This document shows, piece after piece, positions 12,001-19,581 of a stretch of 64,000 bases of DNA; the first letter of the stretch is position 1, and each line of letters begins with the position of its first letter. The position numbers and the translations under genes were made by a program. The stretch is from Cyanophora paradoxa (Eukaryota > Glaucocystophyceae > Cyanophorales > Cyanophoraceae), in assembly GCA_004431415.1 (NCBI GenBank), contig QPMI01000530.1, positions 124,001-188,000 on the forward strand, read 5' to 3'. Under the pieces are notes generated by a model. The model made no database searches and was not told where the DNA came from. It saw nothing but the letters and a program-made list of their open reading frames with translations.

Positions 12001-12856
12001 GACCGGCGCCCGCGTACCCGGCAGGGCGACGCCGCCGCCGCCGGCCCCGCGGGGCCCAACGCCCTCGCGAAGCCAACATTCGACGTCATTTTCATGTGAG
12101 CGATGCCTCTCCATGTCTTCTTCCTGCCGTTCTGTTCACCTGATCTTCACCTGACGCTCTTTGCTCCCTGGCTGCAGGGACAGTGCGCGGCCCCCGACTT
12201 CCCCCCCCCCTTCCCCCCCCCCTCCCCCTTCCCATGCGTTCTTCTTTGTACGCTGCTCACGCTGGCTTGCGCAACTTCTCTTAGTCTCGATGCCCGTCAT
12301 GTGAGCCGATCCCGCCCCGCCCCGCCCCACGGCCCCCACTTCCACCCGCGGTCGCCAAACGGGGCCGGATCGCCCGCAGGGACGGGTACGGTGCCACGCG
12401 GCGGATACGGCACGTGGAGGAGGGCCTCAAAGGGGTACCCCCCACCCCGATCTGCGCATGCACAGCGCTCTCCTCGTCCAAGGGTACGCAATTCACAGAA
12501 CGCAACCCCGCTCCTTTTTCGCAATCGAGATTCTCGTTTTGTCCAGACCGGGAAGAAATGGTCTCGGCGGGAATGGACGACTTGATCGTGAAGCCTGTGG
12601 CCCGGCAGGTTCGGCCCCGTACCCCCTCCCCTCCGATTCCACTCCGGATCAAATCATGATTTGATCCGATATAATTTGCGCACAGGTGGTCAAGGGGATC
12701 CTGTCGCGCTGGGGCAACCGGCGGAACGGGAGCCGAAGGCGCAGCGTCGGACTCAGCGCGCTTCGGGCCGATCGCGAGCAGCGCAGCAACTCCGTGGGGG
12801 GTACAGGTGTAAACGAGCCGGGCGGGAGCCTCCGGGGGGCCGAGCCCGCCCAGTAG
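1..12856 (+). CDS. Host hybrid sensor histidine kinase, multi-exon, 5' partial
   Basis: A spliced host gene running into the window from the left and ending at a TAG at 12854-12856. The exons spell, in order, an extracellular Cache-like sensor, a membrane helix, a coiled linker, HisKA with the H-box, HATPase_c with N, G1, F and G2 boxes, a Gly/Ser-rich linker, and two complete receiver domains. In this family a signal-controlled kinase autophosphorylates the H-box His and passes phosphate to receiver Asp residues at the membrane. Exons are small (5 to about 170 nt), introns are GT-AG with some GC-AG, and phases agree at every junction I checked from 1058 onward, except in the linkers at 6032-6712 and 9947-11012 and the stretch at 12436-12545, where I could not fix the exons. 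The last exon is 12686-12856 and encodes a basic, Ser-rich tail. The ligand cannot be read from the sequence. Confidence 0.88.
211..1433 (+). other. Sensor and membrane-helix exons of the histidine kinase
   Basis: Readable exons include 211-260 (NMRLGALSRQLQEAIQ), one ending near 489 with GRVVATSTRELSHVVDG, one near 551-605 ending in DLVAQ, one near 781-830 with FFGSRIPVRMEPDLDW, 1058-1143 and 1382-1433. The last two join in phase and give NTAFGVTAAW followed by LVVSILCAGYLSWLITR, a hydrophobic membrane helix that ends in Arg. A W-x-V/R-rich strand followed by a helix before the membrane is typical of extracellular Cache-type sensors. That family call is an inference because the upstream half of the domain is outside the window or split among unclear exons. 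Confidence 0.6.
1589..3320 (+). other. Linker and HisKA (H-box) exons of the histidine kinase
   Basis: Exon 1589-1630 (PIEKIKASMSILLE) follows the membrane helix like a HAMP or linker segment. Further exons end with one near 2092-2165 (AFDDLVADMHHRFVSFQE). The HisKA core is split over exons 2226-2288 (KMKIEMEVRSEETKK), 2369-2389, 2466-2496, 2563-2662 and 3272-3320, giving FLATVSHEMRTPLNGML and then NDILDLQKMEAGLIELS. The phospho-accepting His is the last codon of the 21-nt exon 2369-2389. A degraded copy of the last exon's start lies in the preceding intron near 3029-3058. Confidence 0.85.
3428..6031 (+). other. HATPase_c exons of the histidine kinase
   Basis: Exons 3428-3499, 3741-3815, 3898-3912, 3998-4039, 4168-4300, 4798-4825, 5495-5562, 5831-5912 and 6000-6031 join in phase. 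They give the N box (VLLNLLSNAVKYT), an inserted Gly/Ser loop, G1 (DTGPGID), F box (NLFQRFFRV), G2 (GTGLGLAISREIVEK) and the closing strand STFWFELPFG. All ATP-binding boxes are intact, so the kinase should be catalytically competent. The intron after 5912 uses a GC donor. Intron 4826-5494 holds two extra copies of the F-box exon start, near 5144-5166 and 5281-5302. Confidence 0.88.
3814..4165. repeat. Intronic pentanucleotide (TGATC)n arrays
   Basis: Two runs of the 5-mer TGATC/CTGAT fill the introns around the N-box exons, at about 3816-3857 and 4075-4165, with occasional TGATGTGATC variants. A smaller related run occurs near 519-545. They lie wholly inside predicted introns. Confidence 0.9.
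4826..8300 (+). other. Decayed copies of exon edges inside host introns
   Basis: Several introns repeat the start or end of a neighbouring exon with its splice site. The F-box exon start (GCAGGAACCTCTTCCAGCGC) recurs near 5142 and, with one change, near 5279. The linker-exon end around CGCCCTCTCCGTTCTTGTCG recurs in altered form near 7070 and 7465. The exon end CACGTCACCAACGGCGCCCA recurs near 8146. A partial copy of the HisKA exon lies near 3029. They look like local duplications that lengthened introns while the outermost copy stayed functional. Confidence 0.65.
7250..7440. repeat. 38-bp minisatellite in a host intron, five copies
   Basis: Five nearly identical head-to-tail copies of a 38-bp unit that contains GCGGCCTAGAGTTGATATAT and ends in GAACTATATCCGG. 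The array sits in the intron that separates the linker exon ending at 6878 from the receiver exon starting at 7763. Confidence 0.93.
9288..9700. repeat. 35-bp minisatellite in a host intron, about 12 copies
   Basis: Tandem copies of a 35-bp unit containing AAGAGCTAGAACTGCCTAGC then TTAAAAGATATTCG. Copies are almost identical, with one ATATTC to AGATTC change near 9635. The array lies in the intron between the receiver exons 9106-9157 and 9774-9817. Confidence 0.95.
11013..12856 (+). other. Second receiver domain exons (REC2) with a 5-nt microexon
   Basis: Exons 11013-11105 (VPLDILVVDDVE), 11307-11378 (MNRRVLATLLKKEGHRVTIA), 11710-11784, 12025-12095, 12178-12182, 12285-12300 and 12380 to about 12435 join in phase and give FDVIFMDISMPVMDGYGATR. 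After a short stretch I could not resolve, the exon ending at 12609 supplies REEMVSAGMDDLIVKPVARQ, followed by the terminal exon 12686-12856. The five-base exon GGACA at 12178-12182 contributes the phosphoacceptor Asp codon. The ALT-equivalent strand near 12440-12540 is the weak part of the reconstruction. Confidence 0.8.
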
Positions 12857-14247
12857 CTGTTCTCTTTTTCTTCTTCTTCGAGATCCCGCTTAACGCGAGC
12901 TGTATAGAAAGCATAGACTAGTGTACGCCGCGAGGTTTTCGATTCATTTTCAAGCATGTGTATGTATGTGCTCGGGGGTTACGGGTATCTTGATATTCAA
13001 GGTATCCGCTGTCCGAGCTTTTTAGAGCGATTCGATAATGAAATCGTTCCTTTGTGTAGTAAGCAGCCGCTCTCCAGTTTTCTTAGAGCGATTCCATAAT
13101 AATGAGGTCGTTCCTATTAGTAGAATAAGCTTAAGGTATCAATCCCAGTTTTCGATAATAATCGGTGCTTCTCGTCCTGTCGCACCGAGACAGACCGAGC
13201 CATCGGCGGCAGTCAAGATCAACTCTGTCGGCGGCATCGGCTGCTTTTCCATTTCCAGTCTTCGCTACAGATTCAGTCTTGATCATCAGCTAGTCAGTGT
13301 CTTTCGCGTCTATCACACATACAAATGCAAGCATTCGTATTAAGTATAATTACATGTTTACAACGGATACGTATCATATGCATTGTACGACGTTATTTTC
13401 TTTCATGTCCAGGAAGCCTGCGTGCGCAGATCTCCAGTCGTGTCAGCTGATAAGTAGAGAGCAATTTTAGTTAGGCAGATGGTAGTGGAGTTACAGTGTG
13501 ATTCTACTGGCCTCCGCCTCAATATATTAATGATGAAGTAGCCTTCATGTGCACGCGGCGGCGAGAAAATTCAGAGCATGTGGCACACGTACGTTATAAT
13601 TACCAAATTAATATTGAAGTAAGAGTACTTGTGCTCGAGTTGCGGCCCAACTGATCTCGTACAATCAGTCAACACTGCCAAGCTAGGTTGCTTTGACTGG
13701 ATTACAATTTGCAAGTGCAGCGGCCTAGCTAGGCTAGCGCTCAATTTTACATGAAGGCACAGACGGAGCGGGAAGGCCCTTACGCTTGAGGGCGGCCTAA
13801 GGCCCTAAATCTACTCAACTGCAAGTAACAGGTCTTGAATCTTGATCAAGAGGAAAAGGAAATGGGACGCGGCCCCTATATTTAGCTAATAGTCGTCGGG
13901 GTACGGGTCCTCCTCCACCGCCACGAGGGAGGGCCCGAGCCGCCCGCGCCGCCCGCGCCGGCGGCTCGGGCACTGCGGCACCCAGCGGGCCCCCCCCCCC
14001 GTCGTCGTCCGGCTCGGCTCCAGCAGGGGTCGGGGAGGGGCCGGGCAGGACTCAGTGAGGTGCAGGCGCAGCGACGGCCGGGCGCGGGCGCGGGCGCGGG
14101 CGCGGGGTCGCCCTCCAGGACGGACACGCCCGCGCCGGCCACGAGCTCGAGCCCCGGCCGCGTGGTGGCGTCCAGGCGGCGCCTCGCGAGCGGGTAAAAT
14201 TCAAGCCTCGCGCCCCCGCCGCATCGCGCCAGCATGGCAGCGGCGGG
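12857..14247. other. Host spacer before the insertion; possible minus-strand gene end
   Basis: No clear gene between the kinase stop and the element. About 12960-13880 is of mixed composition with no convincing coding. At about 13888-14240 the minus strand is GC-rich and could hold the last exons of a gene (LDATTRPGLELVAGAGVSVL, and an end reading VAVEEDPYPDDY then TAG). I could not connect it to a gene on the other side of the element, so it is only a possibility. Confidence 0.3.
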
Positions 14248-14253
14248 CGCGCG
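14248..14253. repeat. Left target-site duplication of the outer element (CGCGCG)
   Basis: CGCGCG directly abuts the outer end of the left TIR, and the same six bases follow the right TIR at 52744-52749. Six-base duplications are characteristic of rve-integrase Polinton/PLV insertions. The local sequence is CG-rich, so chance contributes somewhat. Confidence 0.75.
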
Positions 14254-14404
14254 ACACATAGGGATACCCCTGATCCAAGCCCTCCGGCCTTCGGCCTACA
14301 GGCTTGGATCAGGGGTATCCCTATGTGTGCGCGTTTCAGGTACTAGGGTAGTAAGCATTTATTTCAGGTCTTAGGGTATTAATCATGTCTTTTTGGCACC
14401 AGTA
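14254..14404. repeat. Left terminal inverted repeat, with terminal hairpin
   Basis: The first 75 bp (14254-14328) fold on themselves: ACACATAGGGATACCCCTGA then TCCAAGCC pairs with its complement ending at 14328, around a small C/G-rich loop. The next ~75 bp match the right end in inverted orientation, with scattered differences, up to GGCACCAG. That part holds two copies of a ~26-bp motif around CAGGT..TAGGGTA.TAA..AT. Confidence 0.92.
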
Positions 14405-14446
14405 TGTTGGCCGCCTCTGGGGTATTGAACACATGAGTTTGGCATC

Positions 14447-14650
14447 AGCAGGGTGAATGGGGTGAACGGGTTGTTTGTATATTTTCTTAGGAAAAATGCC
14501 TTCTCACGGGAATTTATACAAACAACCCGTTCACCCCGTTCACCCCGTTCACCCCGTTCACCCAGTTCACCCCGTTCACCCTTACACCCTTTACACCCTT
14601 TACACCCTTTACACCCTTTACAATCTTAACAATCTTAACAATCCTTAACA
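14447..14650 (-). repeat. Palindromic tandem-repeat hairpin at the integrase 3' end
   Basis: Read on the minus strand after the integrase stop: 9-10-bp repeats (AAAGGGTGT, then GGGTGAACG) lead into GGGTTGTTTGTATAAATTCC, a ~45-nt centre with CGTGAGAAGG and TCCTAAGAAAA, then ACAAACAACCC and inverted GTTCACCCC repeats. The same architecture and a similar centre occur downstream of the helicase (22085-22250) and of the SpeD homologue (52457-52594). Each has the same orientation relative to the gene before it, which suggests a 3'-end or terminator role. Replication origin is an alternative. Confidence 0.75.
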
Positions 14651-14665
14651 ACCTTTACAGATGTC

Positions 14666-16035
14666 TCATCCTGCCCTCCTCCTTGATCTCGTGGAAATTG
14701 CTGGAGCTTCATAGGTCTCCTTTGAATTCGAGAAATCTCTATACCACCTTACTGCCTCTGCTCCCCCTGCTAATCTCTCTGTCCCTGCCACCCTCAATCT
14801 TTCCAACTCTCTCCCTTGTTTCTTCTTCTTCCCTGCTCTGTCCTCCAATAAAGGTTTATCCGGCACATTTGGAGCCCTCTCAATCCCCTCTCTGGCCAAC
14901 AGTCGCTCTGTTCTGGCCTCTTTCTTTGCCTCTTCAATGACATTTATTGATGGGGCTTCCAGAAACTCCACGGCTTCCACTTTCTGTAATTCGTAGTGGG
15001 CATAAAGTCGATCAATCATTTTTCCGGCAATGTCCCTCAATCTAAACTTGAACCCCTCCACTCCTTCTATTGTAAATATTTCGCGGCTCCAATTATTGCC
15101 CTGCTTGGCGAATGGACCCTTCTCTATTTTAGTTCTCACGTGGGTTCCCGCTGGATAGTCCTTTAGATATTCAATTGACTTCATGAATTTCTCGTTTTCT
15201 TTTGCGAGTATGAGGGGAACATGTACCTCTGTGGTCTCTGCTGGTTTCATCCCTGTTGCTGAGTGGATGGTATTATTGTAGTTGTAGGCAAAATCTTGGA
15301 GCTTGTCGAAAAACTTTACAGTATTATTCGCTATACAATACGAGTTAATTAGCTTCTTTATTGTGCGATTAAAGGCCTCTATTCGGCCTTGGCTATTGTG
15401 ATCTCCAACCTGCGAAACTTGGTGCTCAATCATCTGGGTTTCTAAATGGTCTTTAAATACCTTGTTCAGGAATTCGCTCCCAGCATCACTTTGTATCTTC
15501 ACAATTGGACGAGGGACTTGTTGCTCAAGCTCCTTAAACGCGTTCAATGTGCTTTCTGCTGTCTTTCCCCTCATTGGAATAATAAAGCCCAGTCTGGTGG
15601 TGTTTTCTACAGCTGTGAGGAACGTGTTGTAGCCTTGATTCTGTTTGCTGTATGAGGGAAAGAAGACTAAATCAATAGCGAATGTATCGAGTGGCTGTCT
15701 TATGGGGATATAGGCAGTCTTCTTGGCTGATGGGAGGGGTTTATTTATTTGGTTGATTTCTTGGGCATCATAGAATCTACGGATTGTCTTTCTTGGCACA
15801 TCTGGAAGCTCTTTGGCCAATGAAGCAAGGCCTTTAAATCCTACCTTGGTGTCATAGAATGTCCTTGCTAAGGATCCAAGTGGGGCACAGCAATTGCTGT
15901 TGGGATGTCTGCTGGAACTAATGCTTTGAGGTCACTCTTTTTCTGTATGCGCCCCCCTCTCTCTTCTTGAGGGATTGGGATAGGGAGTACACTCACATCA
16001 TATTCTGTTTGTCTGCGTACGATCTTTGATGACAT
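14666..16035 (-). CDS. rve-family (DDE) integrase, one frameshift
   Basis: Retrovirus-type integrase as in Polintons; it would insert the linear element DNA and make the 6-bp target duplication. The catalytic triad is visible: Asp in DTFAIDLVFF, Asp in IQSDAGSEF and Glu in SQGRIEAFNRTIK. The C-terminal part is basic, with a long charged tail. I start it at ATG 16035 (SSKIVRRQTEYDV); this frame runs to about 15885, then a single-base shift leads into GSLARTFYDTKVGFKGLASL and the long downstream frame. It is the outermost gene on the left, next to the TIR and its 3' hairpin, and runs the same way as the polymerase behind it. The shift makes it a pseudogene unless it is a read error. Confidence 0.9.
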
Positions 16036-16046
16036 CTATATTGAGA

Positions 16047-19000
16047 TTAGAAAGCAATCTTTGACATCTTCACATTGAAGGTCTCATTTTCAAGCTTCTT
16101 TTGGACAGTCATTTCGATTTGCTTGGGTTTTTGGTGGAGCACATGGTCTTTATAATCTTGGAAAGACAGATCTGTTTGAATGGTCTCCTTACAAACACCA
16201 GCCAGCTTTTTGATTTCCTCATCATCTGTTTTAATGCTGTAGCATTTCGGCCTCACACCAGCATATTCTGTAATGGTTCTGCCCTCAAACTCATTTTTGA
16301 ACTTCCCAAGCTCTGTGGGTGTGTGTCAATGTCTTGTAGATCCTGTTGGATGGTTGTGGAATTTATTGAAAGGCAGAAAGAATCCGTATCAGTAAATAGT
16401 AGCTTACAGTCTGGCCACTTGCGCTTGATGGTGCTATAATAATAATCAAATAGGCGTAGCTTGGCAAGATCTAAAACAACTGCCCCAATTGCTATGGGCT
16501 TGTCCAGCTTGACGTCTTTCTGTAGCATTTCGAAGGCTACTGCTGAATCACTAAGCCTGGTTTCGGCTTTGAGAAGTGGGGATCTGGCATATTTCATAAA
16601 TTGCTTTTCGTTGGTGGCAATCTTGACATTCGACCTTCCCCTCACTTTCTCAATGGTTTTGCCGAATAGGCTGTTGTTCATGATCTTAAAGAAGTCCTTT
16701 TCGGGTTTGGAGGCGGCTTCTCTGCGGTTTTGGGCATTGGATTCGACGTAGGGCTTCATAAAGGCAGCCTGAGTAAATGTTAGCACCCTGTGGATTTTAG
16801 TGAGCTTCAGGCCTTGAGCTACCATAAACTGGAGCAATGGCTTGGATACTACGTAGTTGGATATGTCTTGGCAGGCTGCTTGTAGCCCATCTCCAGTTCT
16901 CTTGATGACAAGGGGCAGCTCTTTGTGGAGTTCATGGAGGTGCTGGGGATAATGGATGTCAACTTCTAAGATGGCCCCCTCTGCTGATGACAGGTCGTAA
17001 TTTGAGGGTTCTGGGTGCCATTGGAAATTCGAGAGGGGTAGCTTTTGGGACAGGGCATATCCATATAGGTTATTGGCGTCCAAATAGATAATGTGGCTGT
17101 CATTTTCAGCTCTGGCGTATTTATGGTTCATAATCGAAAGGCCTCCCCTAATCATGCCTTCAATCATGTTGTACATATCAAGGTTGGAAAGAAGCTCGAT
17201 TTTAGGCTTGGTGATCGATAGCATGCTGTCCCATGAAAGCCCAGGACTTGAGACATAGTGGGCAGCATCCATTCCAAAGGTCTTGTGGGATTTCTGGCGA
17301 AATAGCTGGAACTTTTCCATTAATCCTTCCACGTTCTGGACACCATAATCAATAAAGTTTTTGATGTCAATGAACTTAAAGCACCCCCATGTGATCGACA
17401 TGTAGTTGTCAAATGATTTCGCAAGAACATCCACCCTTTTTTCGGGATTTAAGGCAACTGCTTTGAATATCTGCGTTCCAGATAGGGACAGATCATTGGT
17501 CACTATGGGAATCTTGGTGAGATTGCTGGTGCGTCTGTGAAGATTACATTTGCGACAAGCAGTTCCCACAAAATCACCTGTTTGATGGTCGTGATCCCTC
17601 ACTTTATAATTGTCTTGGGTAAATTCGCCTTGGCAGATGTAGCAGGTTTTAGCAAGGTAATGGGTACGTTTCTGCTCTTTGGTCAGTGACATTGGGACGT
17701 TGGTAAATAGGGCTTTAAATAGCTCTGGGGCTGCTTTGTCGAGTGTAGATAAAAGCTCGTAGATGCTGGAGTGGGTTTTAGTGAGTACTATTCTATTATT
17801 ATGAAGAGCTGTCAGTGAGATTGATTTGATCTTGAACATACCAGAAATATCTGTTTCATAATCGAAATAGCAATAGGCAATCACGGGGAGGAATACAGTC
17901 TTTGAGAGATGTTTAAGACCAAATTCAATGAATGTGGGTTGTTTTGGGGTCTCTCCAGCACTTGTCTTCCAATCCACACAACGTTTGCTTTGAATGTGGG
18001 ATTGAAGCTTCTCCTCAGTCTTGAAGTGGTTGGAACAGGTTTTACAGAAATGGAGTCGCTGCTTATCATTTTTAGCTAAGACTCTGGACATGCTGAATAT
18101 TGTGGTATAGTGACTGTTACCATTTTCGTCTGTAATTAGCAGCAGATCCACTTGGTGTTTCCTGTTCCTTGAGGAGCTGTTGTGGAGTAGATTAATTTCT
18201 TCTGTAGAGTTAGAGGGGTCGTAAATATTAACAGAGATTGCTGGATTGAGATTTTCAAAGAGATCAATAGTATCAGCATCTGCCTTTACAGGAAACTCAA
18301 TGCCCTCGAAATTTAGTTCTTTTTTGAACCACCTCCTGTATTGGGAAGTCTCATTACGCTTGTGGCTATTTACTTCGTCCTTGTGAATATAAGAAAGGAT
18401 AGCATACTCAAAGCATCTATTGTCCTTGTTGTTGACATTGACAATGGCTCGTTTATTTTTGAGCCACTCTGGGAGTGGGATAAAAGCACCTCCTGAGATT
18501 GGCTTAAAGGAGAGAACAATGACCCTGAGGGCTTGGATGCTATCTAATCTGTAGCTATCTGTGACATTAATTTGCGACTGGCATTCCTTGGCAAGTTTAG
18601 CTGTCTCTTTTGTGAGGATTCGAGATCTTGTCATGATAGCATAGGTGCTGTAAATGTGCTTGGTAATAAAATCTCTCGAATTATTGGCCTTAGAAAAGCG
18701 ACAGACAAATGTAAAGCGAGTTTTAATCGACATTTGTGAATTGATGGCATCTTGGAGCCTTGTGTGGAGTTCCTCAGAGTAGGTGTCTATAAACTCTTGA
18801 GTGGTCAGGATCTGGTGCTGAGCTCTGATTGTGAAATCGATGTATTTATTGTTCAGAGCGCGATGTTCATTAATTAGAGCTGTGTAGTCTTCACCTCTAA
18901 CCTGTGTGGTCGTGGTCTGTTCGACTTGAATGTGGCCAAGGCGATCAGTCTCATCAAGGGCGTCGATTTTCCCTAATAGCTCTCGATTGAGAGCTTGAAG

Positions 19001-19141
19001 CCCCTTGAGCTTTTTGTTGGTTTGCCCTATGTATGATTCATATTCACTTTCACTGATCGAGTGGTTGGCCAGTAGGAACGCCAGATTCCCAAGAATCTTG
19101 TCCTGAAGCTCCTTAATTTGGTAGTGGCTGGGGCGGGGCAT
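16047..19141 (-). CDS. Protein-primed-type family B DNA polymerase, one frameshift
   Basis: Replicative polymerase of Polinton type. Visible are the NKDNRCFEYAI motif near residue 240, an exonuclease-like YFDYETD near 425, the C..C..(n)..DHDHQTGDF..C..CN zinc-like block near 510-540, palm motif A YLDANNLYGYA (~685), motif B KIMNNSLFGKTIE (~820) and motif C LFTDTDSF (~917). The main frame ends at 16253, but the true C-terminus (TELGKFKNEFEGRTITEYAG and onward to KMSKIAF) continues in another frame to 16047 after a one-base slip near 16325 in a CACACACCCAC stretch. Full length would be about 1,030 residues, normal for the family. A TATATATAAG box lies shortly upstream of the start. Confidence 0.95.
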
Positions 19142-19284
19142 GGTTGGGGGGTTGTACTTATATATAGGTACGAAAATAATCTTTAAATGTTTATATTGTG
19201 GACAATTCGCAGCGCTAAAAAACGAATAGAATCAGCATTTAAAGAATAAAATCTTACCTATAGTGTAGAGGAACAAGAATTAAA

Positions 19285-19476
19285 ATGGCATACCATGCGG
19301 CATCTCAAATTGCCTATGTAACCAGACGGCGTGCTGGAGATCCTGCTTTCCGCGAGAGAATGAAGCTTAATAGTCTGAGGAGCAGATACTACAAAGGTGA
19401 TCCCCTTCCCTGTGTGAGGTACCTCTTTGATGAAAGGAGGTGCCTTGTTGGCAGACCAAGGACAGTGGTGTACTGA
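19285..19476 (+). CDS. Small basic protein with GRPR motif
   Basis: 63 residues, rich in Arg and Tyr. It contains GDPAFRERMK, SRYYKGDP and a C-terminal VGRPRTVVY. The layout (DP-x-Y/F-R-E early, Tyr-rich middle, GR(P)-x-K/T at the end) is shared with the products at 24413-24643 and, more loosely, 38227-38484 in the inner element. The GRP-type end resembles an AT-hook, so a DNA-binding or regulatory role is possible. It lies in the divergent space between polymerase and helicase. No known family is recognised. Confidence 0.6.
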   Translation: MAYHAASQIAYVTRRRAGDPAFRERMKLNSLRSRYYKGDPLPCVRYLFDERRCLVGRPRTVVY

Positions 19477-19581
19477 GTGGGGGTCGCCAAAAATTGATTG
19501 TTTTATTTAATGATTCTATAAACTACTTAAGGACAAGGGCGCTTATAGAATCATCAAATTATTTTCTCATCCTATTGTAAA

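Noticed and set aside
13882-14259. Complete minus-strand gene abutting the left TIR
   Set aside because: The frame begins inside the element end and is Pro/Arg/Ala low complexity; at best the tail of a host gene in another frame.
14254-14328. Terminal hairpin as a rho-independent terminator
   Set aside because: No U-tract, eukaryotic context, and the same hairpin marks the opposite end precisely at the target duplication.
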